DNA of 64,000 bases from Pseudomonadota bacterium (lineage in GTDB: Bacteria > Pseudomonadota > Gammaproteobacteria > Burkholderiales > Burkholderiaceae_C): assembly GCA_018241225.1 (NCBI GenBank), contig JAFEEG010000019.1:310001-374000 (forward strand), read 5' to 3'. The notes below the pieces were generated by a model. It ran no database searches and was not told the DNA's origin. It saw nothing but the letters and a program-made list of their open reading frames with translations. This document shows positions 8,760 to 17,317 of this stretch, piece by piece (position 1 is the first letter of the stretch; the number at the start of each line of letters is the position of its first letter). Made by a program: the position numbers and the translations under genes.

Positions 8760-9664
8760 AGTTCCTTGCGGATATCGACCAGGCGCGTGAGTCCCCAGAT
8801 GATCATCAGCACCACCGCCAGCAGGATGACCGCGTTGGCCGCCGCCAGCGGGAACTGCAGGTACGAGGTCTGCACCTGGATGATCTTGCCCACAGAGGCG
8901 ATCTGCTGGCCGCCCATCACGCCGATGGTGACGAAGTCGCCCATGACGATGGTGATGACGAAGATGGAGCCGATCACGATGCCCGACTTGCAAAGCGGCA
9001 CGATCACGTTCCACAGCGTCTGCCAGCCGTTGGCACCGGCGTCGCTGGCCGCCTCGAGCAACGAGCGGTCGATGCGCATCATGCTGTTGAAGATCGGCAC
9101 GATCATGAACATGGTGTAGAGGTGCACGAAGGCCAGCACCACCGAGAAGTCGGAAAACAGCAGCCACTCCACCGGCTGGTCGACCAGGCCGATGCCCATC
9201 AGGCCCTGGTTCACCAGCCCGTTGCGCCCCAGCAGCGGCACCCACGAGATCAAGCGGATCACGTTGGAGGTCCAGAAGGGCACGGTGCACAGAACGAACA
9301 GCACCGTCTGCACGGTGGTCGAGCGCACATGAAAGGCCAGGAAGTACGCCACCGCGAAGCCCAGCACCAGCGTGATGGCCCACACCAGCAGGCAGAACTT
9401 GAGCGTGCTCAGGTAGGTCGACAGCGTCACGCACAAGTCGCCGTTGTCGGTGAGGTGCGAGCAGCCTTCGAAGATGCTCAGGTAGTTGCGCAGCGTGAGC
9501 GCCGGGATGAGTTCGTACTCGTTGAAGTTCCAGAGGCTGACCATGCCGATCAGCCCCAGCGGAACCAGGAAGAACAGGAAGAACACCAGCGCAAAGGGTG
9601 CGGCCTGCCACCAGGCCGCGACGCCAACATGCGCGTGCGTCGTCGATGCCGCGCGCAGGTTCAT
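8756..9664 (-). CDS. potB: ABC transporter permease, spermidine/putrescine PotB-type
   Basis: 302 residues, six predicted spans and an EAA loop (LLEAASDAGANGWQTLWNVIVP). The family signature matches PotB/PotH. A long periplasmic insert after the first span contains two cysteines (FEGCSHL, DLCV), which could form a disulphide. The start was set at ATG 9664, whose first base is the last base of the preceding TGA stop; a GTG immediately upstream is also possible. Part of the ATPase-binding-protein-permease-permease operon. Confidence 0.85.
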   Translation of the reverse strand: MNLRAASTTHAHVGVAAWWQAAPFALVFFLFFLVPLGLIGMVSLWNFNEYELIPALTLRNYLSIFEGCSHLTDNGDLCVTLSTYLSTLKFCLLVWAITLVLGFAVAYFLAFHVRSTTVQTVLFVLCTVPFWTSNVIRLISWVPLLGRNGLVNQGLMGIGLVDQPVEWLLFSDFSVVLAFVHLYTMFMIVPIFNSMMRIDRSLLEAASDAGANGWQTLWNVIVPLCKSGIVIGSIFVITIVMGDFVTIGVMGGQQIASVGKIIQVQTSYLQFPLAAANAVILLAVVLMIIWGLTRLVDIRKEL

Positions 9665-10932
9665 CACGCGGCTACGAACTCATTCCATTTCCTGACCATG
9701 TACTCGTTCTCGTCCATGACCGCGTTCCAGCAGGCGATGCCGCCCATGCGCTGCTCGTAGCTGCCGCCGTCGCGCAGCGCACCGGCCTTGGCGATGACGT
9801 CGCCCTGCGGACTCTTGATGTCCTGCGCGGCGGGCTTGCCTTCCATCCAGTAGGCCCACTCGTAGGCCTCCATCTTGGCCTTGGCGGTTTCGAGCACGGC
9901 GCTGTAGTAGCCCTGGCGATTGAGGTAGGCGCCGGCCCAACCGTCGAGGAACCAGTTGATGAACTCGTAGGCGCCATCGAGCTTCCTGCCCGACAGCGTG
10001 GCCGGCAGGCCGAAGCCCGAGGCCCAGGCGCGATAGCCTTCCTTGAGTGGCTGGAACACGCAGTCGATGCCCTTGCCGCGCACGGCCGTCACGGCCGGGC
10101 TCCACATCGACTGGATCACCACTTCGCCCGAGGCCATGAGGTTCACGCTCTCGTTGAAGTCCTTCCACAGCGCGCGGAACTGGCCGGCCTTCTTGGCCTC
10201 GATCAGGGTCTTGATCGTCAGGTCGATCTCGGCCTTGGTCATGTTGCCCTTGTCGGCGTACTTGTGCAGGCCCTTGGCCTCCACCACCATGGCAGCGTCC
10301 ATGATGCCGATGGAGGGAATGTTCAGGATGGCGGACTTGCCCTTGAACTCCGGGTTGAGCAGCTCGGCCCACGAGCCGATGGGCCGCTTGATCAGGTCGG
10401 GGCGGATGCCCAGCGTGTCGGCGTTGTAGGTGGTGGGGATGAGCGTCATCCACTGCGTGGGTGCCTTGGCGAAGGCCTTGCTCTTCTCGCCTTCGAGAAA
10501 GATCACCTTCTTGGGCGCGGTGCCCTGGTCGCCGACAGCCTTGCCGGCCACCTCGCCCTTGGTGAACAGCGTGGTGATCTTGTCGGCGTTCTTCACGCGC
10601 TTGGCGTCGATGCCCTTGAGGTTGCCGGTGGGCACGATCTTCTTGAGCGAGAAGAACTCGGTGTCCAGCAGGTCGAAGCTGTTGGGCGCAGTGACGGCGC
10701 GCTTGGTCACGTCGTCGGTGGTAACGGCCACGTACTGGATCTCGATGCCGGTGTCGGCCTTGAACTTCTCGGCAATGGCCTTGTCCTGGTTCACCGCCGT
10801 GCCCAGGTAGCGCAGCACGATCTTTTCCTGCGCATGCACGAAGGGGGCGATGCCCGTGGCCAGGATGCCGGCCGTGCCCTGCAGCAGGCGGCGGCGCTGG
10901 ATGCCGGAGTTGTCTTGGTTTTGGTCGGACAT
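9664..10932 (-). CDS. potD: ABC transporter extracellular solute-binding protein (PotD-like)
   Basis: 422 residues. The N-terminus carries a twin-arginine-type signal (QRRRLLQGTAGILATG, cut near VHAQ), so export may be by Tat. The mature part opens EKIVLRYLGTAVNQDKAIAEKFKADTGIEI, typical of the PotD/family 1 polyamine-binding fold. Start at ATG 10932 has GGAGG 14 bases upstream; a longer frame reaching into the ATPase gene is out of register with any signal peptide. It lies 46 bases after the ATPase gene and is followed by the two permeases. Confidence 0.85.
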   Translation of the reverse strand: MSDQNQDNSGIQRRRLLQGTAGILATGIAPFVHAQEKIVLRYLGTAVNQDKAIAEKFKADTGIEIQYVAVTTDDVTKRAVTAPNSFDLLDTEFFSLKKIVPTGNLKGIDAKRVKNADKITTLFTKGEVAGKAVGDQGTAPKKVIFLEGEKSKAFAKAPTQWMTLIPTTYNADTLGIRPDLIKRPIGSWAELLNPEFKGKSAILNIPSIGIMDAAMVVEAKGLHKYADKGNMTKAEIDLTIKTLIEAKKAGQFRALWKDFNESVNLMASGEVVIQSMWSPAVTAVRGKGIDCVFQPLKEGYRAWASGFGLPATLSGRKLDGAYEFINWFLDGWAGAYLNRQGYYSAVLETAKAKMEAYEWAYWMEGKPAAQDIKSPQGDVIAKAGALRDGGSYEQRMGGIACWNAVMDENEYMVRKWNEFVAA

Positions 10933-10978
10933 GGAAGGAAGCCTCCTCGGGTTGATGATTCGGGTGGTGTTGGGGGAC

Positions 10979-12112
10979 TCAGCCGGCCATCGCGGCCGGT
11001 TGGTCGCGCCGGGTCTTGCTGGGCTGCGACTCGGGTCGTGCCTGGTGGGGCGTTGGACGTTGGGCGCCAGGGCGCAGCACGCGGGCATGCGCCTCGTCCC
11101 AGGACAGGCGCACCGGTTCGCCCAGCTCGAAGGGGCGGGCCAGGTAGTCGCTCTCGTGCAGCAGCACGGCCACCTGCTTCATGCCCGAGGCCGTGTCGGC
11201 CCCATCGTCCAGGCGCAGGCCCAGCAGCACGTAGGTGCCCTGGTACTCGACGTCGGTGATGGTGGCGGCGAGCCCCGTGGCGCCGGGCTCCTGCGCCGGG
11301 GTGATGCGCATGTGGTCGTTGCGCACCGCCACCAGGCCGGCGCCGGACTGCAGCACGTTGTGGCCGCCCATGAAACGGGCCACGAACTCGTTGGCCGGGA
11401 AGTTGTAGACTTGGTGCGGCGAGCCGACCTGCTCGATCAGCCCCTGGTTCATCACCACCATGGTGTCGGCCAGGGCCATGGCTTCTTCCTGCGAATGCGT
11501 GACGTGGATGAAGGTCAGCCCCAGCTCCTTCTGCCAGCGGCGCAGCTCGGCGCGCATCTGCACCCGAAGAAAGGGGTCGAGCGCCGACAGGGGTTCGTCC
11601 AGCAGCAGCACCTTGGGTTCGGTGATGAGCGCGCGGGCCAGCGCCACGCGCTGCTGCTGGCCACCCGACAGCTCGCCCGGCTTGCGCTGCGCCAGGCGCC
11701 CCATGGCCACGCGCTCGAGAAGCCCGCCCGCGCGCCGGTGCCGCTCGGCCTTGGCCACGCCCTTCATCTTCATGCTGAAGGCGACGTTGTCCAGCGCCGA
11801 GAGATGCGGAAACAGGGCGAAACTCTGGAACATCATGGCCGTGCCGCGCGCGGCGGCTGGCAGCCGGGTGATGTTGCGGTTGTGCAGGAGGATGTCGCCG
11901 TGCGTCACGGACTCGTGGCCGGCAATCATGCGCAGCGTGGTGCTCTTGCCGCAGCCCGAGGGGCCGAGCAGGCAGCAGTAGCTTCCGCTGGCAATGCGCA
12001 GGTCGATCTGGTCGACGGCGGGCGCCATGCCCAGCGCGTACTGCTTGGTCAGGGCAACGATCTCAACCGCGATCTGGGGGGCTGCATCCATGGGCAGCAC
12101 ACCGCAAGACAT
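10979..12112 (-). CDS. potA: ABC transporter ATP-binding protein (PotA-like)
   Basis: 377 residues. Walker A GPSGCGKST, Q-loop region, signature LSGGQQQRVALARAL, Walker B VLLLDEPLSALD and the H-loop THSQEEAM are all present, then a C-terminal TOBE domain as in PotA/FbpC. It energises import through the PotB/PotC pair. The C-terminal 40 residues are Arg/Pro/Gln-rich and extend past the TOBE domain. Start is either ATG 12112 or ATG 12091; neither has a clear ribosome binding site. First gene of the transporter operon; 40 bases separate it from the GNAT gene upstream. Confidence 0.85.
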   Translation of the reverse strand: MSCGVLPMDAAPQIAVEIVALTKQYALGMAPAVDQIDLRIASGSYCCLLGPSGCGKSTTLRMIAGHESVTHGDILLHNRNITRLPAAARGTAMMFQSFALFPHLSALDNVAFSMKMKGVAKAERHRRAGGLLERVAMGRLAQRKPGELSGGQQQRVALARALITEPKVLLLDEPLSALDPFLRVQMRAELRRWQKELGLTFIHVTHSQEEAMALADTMVVMNQGLIEQVGSPHQVYNFPANEFVARFMGGHNVLQSGAGLVAVRNDHMRITPAQEPGATGLAATITDVEYQGTYVLLGLRLDDGADTASGMKQVAVLLHESDYLARPFELGEPVRLSWDEAHARVLRPGAQRPTPHQARPESQPSKTRRDQPAAMAG

Positions 12113-12152
12113 GTGCCACCGACATTGCACCGCGCTGGTGCGGCGGCGGGCC

Positions 12153-12935
12153 TCAGTTTGGCGCGGGGCGCTGCCAGTAGCGGTAGGTCCAGGCGGTCGT
12201 GAAGCCGGCGCGACGGTACAGCGCCAGGGCGGGCGCGTTGCCGGCCTCCACCTGGAGGAAGACGCGCTCGAAGCCGCGGTAGAGGGCAGCCTGGGCCAGG
12301 CCCGCGAGCACCCGGCCGGCCAGGCCGCGCCCGCGTGCCGACTGCACGGTGCGCATGCCGTGCACGCTGGCCCAGCCGTGGCTGAAGGAGATGGCACCCG
12401 CGGCCAGCGTCGAGCCGCTTTCGCGCACGCTGGCAAACAGGTTGCCACCCGCGCGGCTCAACGCCTGGACGCGGCTGGCGCCATCCACCGGGTCGAAGCC
12501 GGGGCCGAGGAAGACCTGGGCCCAGGCCGCGTCCGGGGCGGCATCGACCTCGGCCGGCGCGCCCGCACCGAGCACCAGCATGGCGCGGCTTGTGCCAGTC
12601 TGGGTCAGCGTGGGCTTGCCGGACTCGTAGCCGCGGGCCGCCAGGGCGTCGGCAAGCGCGTCGAAGCAGGGAGTGTGCGCAACGCGCAGCTGGGTGGGCA
12701 GGCCGCGCGCGGCGTAGCGTGCTTCCATGCGTTCCAACAGGTGGCCTGGCGCCGTGCGGGGCGCCTCGTGGCGCAGTGGCACGGCGCTGCGGGCGCGGCC
12801 GATGGTGCCGTGGTCCATGGGCAGAAGCCAGGCTTCGTCATCCAGGGCCTCCACCCATTGGGGTGCCACGGCGTCGAGAGTTGCGCGCTCGATGGCTTCG
12901 ATGTCCAGGCCGGTCGGCAGCGGCGCAGTTGTCAT
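12153..12935 (-). CDS. GNAT-family N-acetyltransferase
   Basis: 260 residues. The C-terminal half is a GNAT domain: MRTVQSARGRGLAGRVLAGL carries the acetyl-CoA pyrophosphate-binding motif (R/Q-x-x-G-x-G/A), followed by FLQVEAGNAPALALYRRAGF, the common terminal motif. The N-terminal half is a degenerate second GNAT-like region, giving the two-lobed layout of many GNATs of unknown substrate. ATG 12935 overlaps the stop of the upstream transglycosylase-like gene by four bases, so they are coupled; this links an acetyltransferase to a cell-wall-related protein, without telling the substrate. Confidence 0.8.
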   Translation of the reverse strand: MTTAPLPTGLDIEAIERATLDAVAPQWVEALDDEAWLLPMDHGTIGRARSAVPLRHEAPRTAPGHLLERMEARYAARGLPTQLRVAHTPCFDALADALAARGYESGKPTLTQTGTSRAMLVLGAGAPAEVDAAPDAAWAQVFLGPGFDPVDGASRVQALSRAGGNLFASVRESGSTLAAGAISFSHGWASVHGMRTVQSARGRGLAGRVLAGLAQAALYRGFERVFLQVEAGNAPALALYRRAGFTTAWTYRYWQRPAPN

Positions 12936-14254
12936 GGCGCTGGGGGCGCGACGAAGCGGGCGGTGGCCGCGCCGCGGAACAGCGCGGCACGTTGGCCGGC
13001 GGTGATCTCGTGCACCTGCTCGGCCACCTTGCGCGCGACGGCCCTGTCGATCTGGCCGTCGTCGCGCCACTTCTGGAGCATGGCGTCGGGGTTGCGCAGC
13101 AGCGTGGCCATCCAGAGGGCTTGCGTGGGCTCCAGCGAGCGAGCGCTGCGCTTGAAGTAACGGCGCGCGGCAGCCTCGGCGCCGCAGATCTGTTCGCCCC
13201 AGGGTGCCATGTCGAGATAGGCCTGCAGCAGGCGCTGCTTGCCGGGTGCGCGCTCGAATTCCACCGCGTAGAGCATGTCGCGAAGCTGCTGCGCCGCGGG
13301 GTACGGCAGGGGCGGGAGCAGGCGCCGCGCCACCTGCACGTTCAGCGTGGGCGGTGGCGGCGTGGGCGCCACGATGCCGGTGCTGCTCACGCGCCTGGGC
13401 TTGGCATTGGCCGTGGCCACGGGGGCGAGGGTGGGCATGCTGCTGGCACGGCCACGTGCCAGGCTGGCCGATTCATAGCCCGGATGCTGGAAGAAGTCGG
13501 CGTCCAGCGCGGCCACCACGCCACGGCTGAGCCAGGCCTCGTTGGCGAGCTTGGCCGGTGCGCCGCAGCTGCCGGCGCGTGATTCGAGCAGGCCTTCGGC
13601 GCCCAGGCCATCCACCGTGAAGAGCACCAGACGCGGCCGCAGGCTGAAGGCGCCTTCGGGCAGCGCGGCCTGCAGCTGCAGCGAGGCTGTGCCACCGATG
13701 CGCGCACGCCGCAGCTCGGGCAGCTCGGGCACCAGCAGCTGGTACCACTGGCCAATGGGAGCGTCGTCCACTTCGGCCGACAGCTGCAGGTCTTTTTGCG
13801 TGAGGCGACCGCTCCAGCGGCCGCGCAGTTCGTTCCCGGCGGGAACGTCGTCCTGCACCGCGCGCAGGGTGCCGAAGAGGGAGTCCACGTCGCGGCGGGC
13901 GGTGAATGTCAGGCGACGTACTTGCACCGGCTGGTCGCCCAGATCGGGCACCAACACGCTGCACTTCTCGCAATTGACCTCCAGCCCGGCGGCCTCGTTC
14001 CAGTCGAAGCGCAGGCTGCCAAAGCGGGTATCGACCTTGTGGCCGGCCAGCTGGGGAGCGAACCAGGAGGCCGTGGCCAGGCGCAGCACCGTGGGCACGC
14101 CCACGTCGAAGCCGATGGGGCCGTAGCTCACGCGCTCAGCCCATTCGTCCTTGGCCGGCGCCAGCACCAGCTTGACGATCAGGATGATCGCGATGGCGGC
14201 TGTCACGAACAGTGCCAGCAGCACATACAACAGGTAACGCAAGGCGGTTTTCAA
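12932..14254 (-). CDS. GT51 transglycosylase homologue lacking the catalytic glutamates (probable pseudoenzyme)
   Basis: 440 residues: N-terminal membrane span (8-30), about 200 residues of unrecognised periplasmic domain with a CEKC pair (95-98), then a GT51-like domain. The C-terminal half matches monofunctional transglycosylases (LLQAYLDMAPWGEQICGAEAAARRYFKRSARSL). However, the first catalytic motif E-D-x-x-F-x-x-H reads L250-D-A-D-F-F-Q-H, the STITQQ motif reads TLNVQVAR (303-310) with a Pro-rich stretch before it, and the R-K-x-x-E motif reads Q-Q-L-R-D326. Both catalytic Glu are therefore replaced. The PBP1A at 28170 keeps all of these. It may bind lipid II or a glycan strand rather than polymerise. 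Coupled by a 4-base overlap to the GNAT gene. Confidence 0.8.
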   Translation of the reverse strand: MKTALRYLLYVLLALFVTAAIAIILIVKLVLAPAKDEWAERVSYGPIGFDVGVPTVLRLATASWFAPQLAGHKVDTRFGSLRFDWNEAAGLEVNCEKCSVLVPDLGDQPVQVRRLTFTARRDVDSLFGTLRAVQDDVPAGNELRGRWSGRLTQKDLQLSAEVDDAPIGQWYQLLVPELPELRRARIGGTASLQLQAALPEGAFSLRPRLVLFTVDGLGAEGLLESRAGSCGAPAKLANEAWLSRGVVAALDADFFQHPGYESASLARGRASSMPTLAPVATANAKPRRVSSTGIVAPTPPPPTLNVQVARRLLPPLPYPAAQQLRDMLYAVEFERAPGKQRLLQAYLDMAPWGEQICGAEAAARRYFKRSARSLEPTQALWMATLLRNPDAMLQKWRDDGQIDRAVARKVAEQVHEITAGQRAALFRGAATARFVAPPAP

Positions 14255-14333
14255 GATCTCTCCCCTCGTGGCTTTTAGTGATGCCCCGAGTGTGCGCGAT
14301 TGCGTTCGGCCCTGCGTTGTTCGCGCGCAGCAA

Positions 14334-14354
14334 CCGGCGCCAATTTGGCGCCGG
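14334..14354. repeat. Hairpin between aldehyde dehydrogenase and transglycosylase-like gene
   Basis: Perfect 8-bp inverted repeat CCGGCGCC / GGCGCCGG with the loop AATTT, 16 bases past the aldehyde dehydrogenase stop in its direction of transcription. On the minus strand it is followed by only two T residues, so it is a weak intrinsic terminator at best; it could also be an operator for the downstream gene. Confidence 0.45.
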
Positions 14355-14370
14355 CGGATTCACGAATTAG

Positions 14371-15822
14371 TCAAAAAGGGTAATGGCGCTCGGTGGTCTG
14401 CACGGTGATCCAGCGCAGCTCGGTAAAGGCCTCGATGCCGGCGCGGCCGCCAAAGCGCCCCCAGCCCGAACCCTTGACGCCGCCAAAGGGCATCTGCGCC
14501 TCGTCGTGCACGGTGGGGCCGTTGACATGGCAGATGCCCGACTCGATGCGGCGCGCCACGTTCAGGGCGCGTGCCGTGTCGCGGCCGAAGACGGCGGCCG
14601 AGAGGCCGAACTCGTTGTCGTTGGCCACGCGCACCGCTTCGTCCTCGCCGTCGACCCGGACGATGGCCTTCACCGGCGCGAAGGTTTCCTCGTGGTAGAT
14701 CTTCATCTCTGGCGTGACGTGGTCCACCAGCGTGGCGGGCATCAGGGTGCTGTCGGCCCGCCCGCCGATGACCAGCTTCGCGCCCTTGGCCAGCGCATCG
14801 TCGATCAGGGCGTTGCAGCGCTCCACCGTGGCCATGTCCACCACCGAGCCCAGCACCACCGGGCCCTGGCGCGGGTCGCCCAGCGGCAGCGAGGCCGCCT
14901 TGTCCGCGAGCCTGGCCACGAAGGCATCGGCCACCTTGCGGTCGACCACGATGCGCTCGGTGGACATGCAGATCTGGCCCGAGTTGGCAAAGGCGCCGAA
15001 GGCCGCGCCGTTGACGGCCGAGTCGATGTCCGCGTCGTCCAGCACGATCAGCGGGGCCTTGCCGCCCAGCTCCAGCACCACCTGCTTGAGGTGGGCGGCG
15101 CAGGTCTGCGCAATGAGCTTGCCCACGCGGGTGGAGCCGGTGAAGTTGACGCGCCGCACCGCCGGGTGGGCGATCATGGCCTCGACCACTGCCGCCGCAT
15201 CCTTGGGTGCGTTGGTGACGAAATTCACCACGCCCGGCGGCAGGCCGGCTTCCTGCAGCGCCTCGATGATCAGGCCGTGCGTGGCCGGGCTGATCTCCGA
15301 GCCCTTGAGCACCACCGTGTTGCCGCAGGCCAGCGGCGTGGCCACCGCGCGCACGCCCAGAATGACCGGTGCGTTCCACGGGGCAATGCCCAGCACCACG
15401 CCGGCCGGCTGCCGCACGGCCATCGACAGGCTGCCGGGCACGTCAGATGGAATGACCTGGCCGTCGATCTGCGTGGTCAGCGATGCTGCCTCGGTCAGCA
15501 TGCCGGCGGCCAGGTGCACGTTGAAGCCGGCCCACAAGCCCGAGGCACCGGTCTCGCGCGCCATGGCGGCGGCAAAGGCTTCGGCCTTGGCTTCGAGTGC
15601 GTGTGCGGCCTTGAGCAGCAGTGCGCGACGCGCGCCCGGGCCCATGGCCGACCAGGACGGAAAGGCCTTGGCAGCTGCATCCACTGCCGCACGCGCGTCG
15701 TCCGGCGTGGCGGCAGGCGCGGTGGTGGCCACGCTGGCGTCGAGCGGGTTGCGGCGCTCGAATACGGCACCGTCGCTGGCGGCCACGGCGCGGCCGTCGA
15801 TGAGCATCGAAATGGCGGACAT
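14371..15822 (-). CDS. NAD(P)-dependent aromatic aldehyde dehydrogenase (vanillin/salicylaldehyde dehydrogenase-like)
   Basis: 483 residues, full length for the ALDH superfamily. Visible are the catalytic Asn in GIAPWNAPVILG, the Glu in LELGGKAP, the nucleophile Cys in NSGQICMSTERI, and EETFAPV. The C-terminal stretch HVNGPTVHDEAQMPFGGVKGSGWGRFGG and ELRWITVQT is the pattern of vanillin, salicylaldehyde and benzaldehyde dehydrogenases, so an aromatic aldehyde to acid reaction is the best inference. ATG 15822 has AGGAG ten bases upstream. It lies 26 bases downstream of livF on the same strand, so it probably belongs to the liv transporter unit, suggesting import of an aromatic compound. Confidence 0.85.
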   Translation of the reverse strand: MSAISMLIDGRAVAASDGAVFERRNPLDASVATTAPAATPDDARAAVDAAAKAFPSWSAMGPGARRALLLKAAHALEAKAEAFAAAMARETGASGLWAGFNVHLAAGMLTEAASLTTQIDGQVIPSDVPGSLSMAVRQPAGVVLGIAPWNAPVILGVRAVATPLACGNTVVLKGSEISPATHGLIIEALQEAGLPPGVVNFVTNAPKDAAAVVEAMIAHPAVRRVNFTGSTRVGKLIAQTCAAHLKQVVLELGGKAPLIVLDDADIDSAVNGAAFGAFANSGQICMSTERIVVDRKVADAFVARLADKAASLPLGDPRQGPVVLGSVVDMATVERCNALIDDALAKGAKLVIGGRADSTLMPATLVDHVTPEMKIYHEETFAPVKAIVRVDGEDEAVRVANDNEFGLSAAVFGRDTARALNVARRIESGICHVNGPTVHDEAQMPFGGVKGSGWGRFGGRAGIEAFTELRWITVQTTERHYPF

Positions 15823-15848
15823 GTCTTTTCTCCTGGAGGGGGTTGGAT

Positions 15849-16565
15849 TCAGGCCGCGCCCAGGTAGGCGCGGCGGATGGTGTCGGATGCGAGGAGCTGG
15901 GCGGCGCCGTCCGCGGCCACGATGCGGCCGCGCTCGAGCACGTAGCCGCGGTCGGCCACCGAGAGGGCCTTGCGCACGTTCTGCTCGACCATGAGCACGG
16001 TCACGCCCTGCTGGCGCGCGATGCGCTGCACGATGGCCAGCAGCTCGTCGACCATGCGCGGCGCCAGGCCCAGCGAGGGCTCGTCGAGCATCAGCAGGCG
16101 CGGGCCGCACATCATGGCGCGGGCCACCGCCACCATCTGCTGCTCGCCGCCGCTCATGGTGCCGGCCAGTTGGCTGGCGCGTTCCTTCAGGCGGGGGAAG
16201 TCCTCGAAGGCCTGCGCCAGGCGGTGCTTGCGTTCGCTGGCGGGCGTGAGCCAGCCACCGAGTTCCAGGTTTTCCGTGACGCTCATCTGGGGAAACAGCT
16301 GCCGCCCCTCGGCCACCAGCGCGAGGCCTCGGCGCACGCAGGCGGTGGCGTCCTGCGGGGACAGGGGCGCGCCGTCGAGCAGCACCTCGCCCTGGCGCGC
16401 AATCAGTCCGGCCAGCGCGCGCAGCAAGGTCGTCTTGCCCGCGCCGTTGGGGCCGAGGATGACGGTGATGCCCGGTTGCGTCTCGATGTGGATGTCGCGC
16501 AGCACGGCAAAGCCGCTGTAGCCTGCGCTCAGGCCCTTGACCTGCAGGTGTGCGGGCGTGCTCAT
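15849..16565 (-). CDS. livF: Branched-chain amino acid-type ABC transporter ATPase LivF
   Basis: 238 residues. Walker A GPNGAGKTT, signature MSGGEQQMVAVARAM, Walker B LLMLDEPSLGLAP and the H-loop VEQNV are all in place. The LAP after Walker B and the short length are typical of LivF. ATG 16565 overlaps the livG stop by four bases. Such HAAT transporters import branched-chain amino acids but also urea and many aromatic acids; here the neighbouring aromatic aldehyde dehydrogenase points to an aromatic substrate (inference). Confidence 0.9.
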   Translation of the reverse strand: MSTPAHLQVKGLSAGYSGFAVLRDIHIETQPGITVILGPNGAGKTTLLRALAGLIARQGEVLLDGAPLSPQDATACVRRGLALVAEGRQLFPQMSVTENLELGGWLTPASERKHRLAQAFEDFPRLKERASQLAGTMSGGEQQMVAVARAMMCGPRLLMLDEPSLGLAPRMVDELLAIVQRIARQQGVTVLMVEQNVRKALSVADRGYVLERGRIVAADGAAQLLASDTIRRAYLGAA

Positions 16566-17317
16566 GCCGGGGCCTCCTGGAGTTCGTCGCCCAGGTAGGC
16601 CTCGATGACCTGCGCGTCGCGCACCACCTCGGCCGGCGTGCCGTCGGCGATCTTGCGGCCCTGGTGCAGCACCATCACGCGCTCCACGTATTTCAAGAGC
16701 GTGGCCACCGCGTGCTCGATCCACACCACCGACAGCTGCCACTCGTCGCGCAGGCGCCGGATGCGGCGTGCCATGGCGTCGACCTCGGCTTCGGTTAGGC
16801 CCGCCGCCACTTCGTCGAGCAGCAGCACGCGCGGCCGGGTGCCCAGGGCCATGCCGATTTCCAGCAGGCGTTGCTGCGAAGGCGTGATGTCGCCCGCCCG
16901 CTGCTGCGCCAGGGCTTCCAGGCCGAGCATCGAAAGGATCTCCTTCACCGAACGCCGGCCCTGCGGCCCTTCGCGGTGGCGCCCCGCGAACTGCATGCCG
17001 AAGCGCACGTTGTCACCCACGCTCATGTCGGCAAACACGCGCGGCGTCTGGAAGGTGCGCGCAATGCCATGCGCGGCAAAGTGATGCGGCGCGCGGCCGG
17101 TGAGGTCGTCGCCCGTGACCAGCAGGCGGCCCGAGGTGGGCGCGATCACGCCGGAGATGGCGTTGAAGAAGGTGGTCTTGCCCGCGCCGTTGGGTCCGAT
17201 GATTCCGACCAGCTCGCCGGCGTCGAGCGTGGCGCTCACCGCATCGACGGCGGTGAGGCCGCCAAAGCGCACGCTGACCTGCTGGATGTCCAGCAGGCGT
17301 TGCCCCATCGTCGTCAT
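16562..17317 (-). CDS. livG: Branched-chain amino acid-type ABC transporter ATPase LivG
   Basis: 251 residues. Walker A GPNGAGKTT, the LivG-type loop GIARTFQTPRVFADMSVGDNV, Walker B VLLLDEVAAGLTEAE and the H-loop IEHAV. The signature is altered: the position of LSGG-Q reads ITPSQQRLLEIG, so the canonical LSGGQ is degenerate (TPSQQ), as seen in a minority of LivG proteins. Both ends overlap neighbours by four bases (livM upstream, livF downstream), indicating tight translational coupling. Confidence 0.88.
   Translation of the reverse strand: MTTMGQRLLDIQQVSVRFGGLTAVDAVSATLDAGELVGIIGPNGAGKTTFFNAISGVIAPTSGRLLVTGDDLTGRAPHHFAAHGIARTFQTPRVFADMSVGDNVRFGMQFAGRHREGPQGRRSVKEILSMLGLEALAQQRAGDITPSQQRLLEIGMALGTRPRVLLLDEVAAGLTEAEVDAMARRIRRLRDEWQLSVVWIEHAVATLLKYVERVMVLHQGRKIADGTPAEVVRDAQVIEAYLGDELQEAPA

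Noticed and set aside
8760-9611. Apparent fusion of two permease genes in one long minus frame (7851-9611)
   Set aside because: The N-terminal part is a frame-shifted shadow of potB. The real potC starts at 8759 and overlaps potB by four bases.
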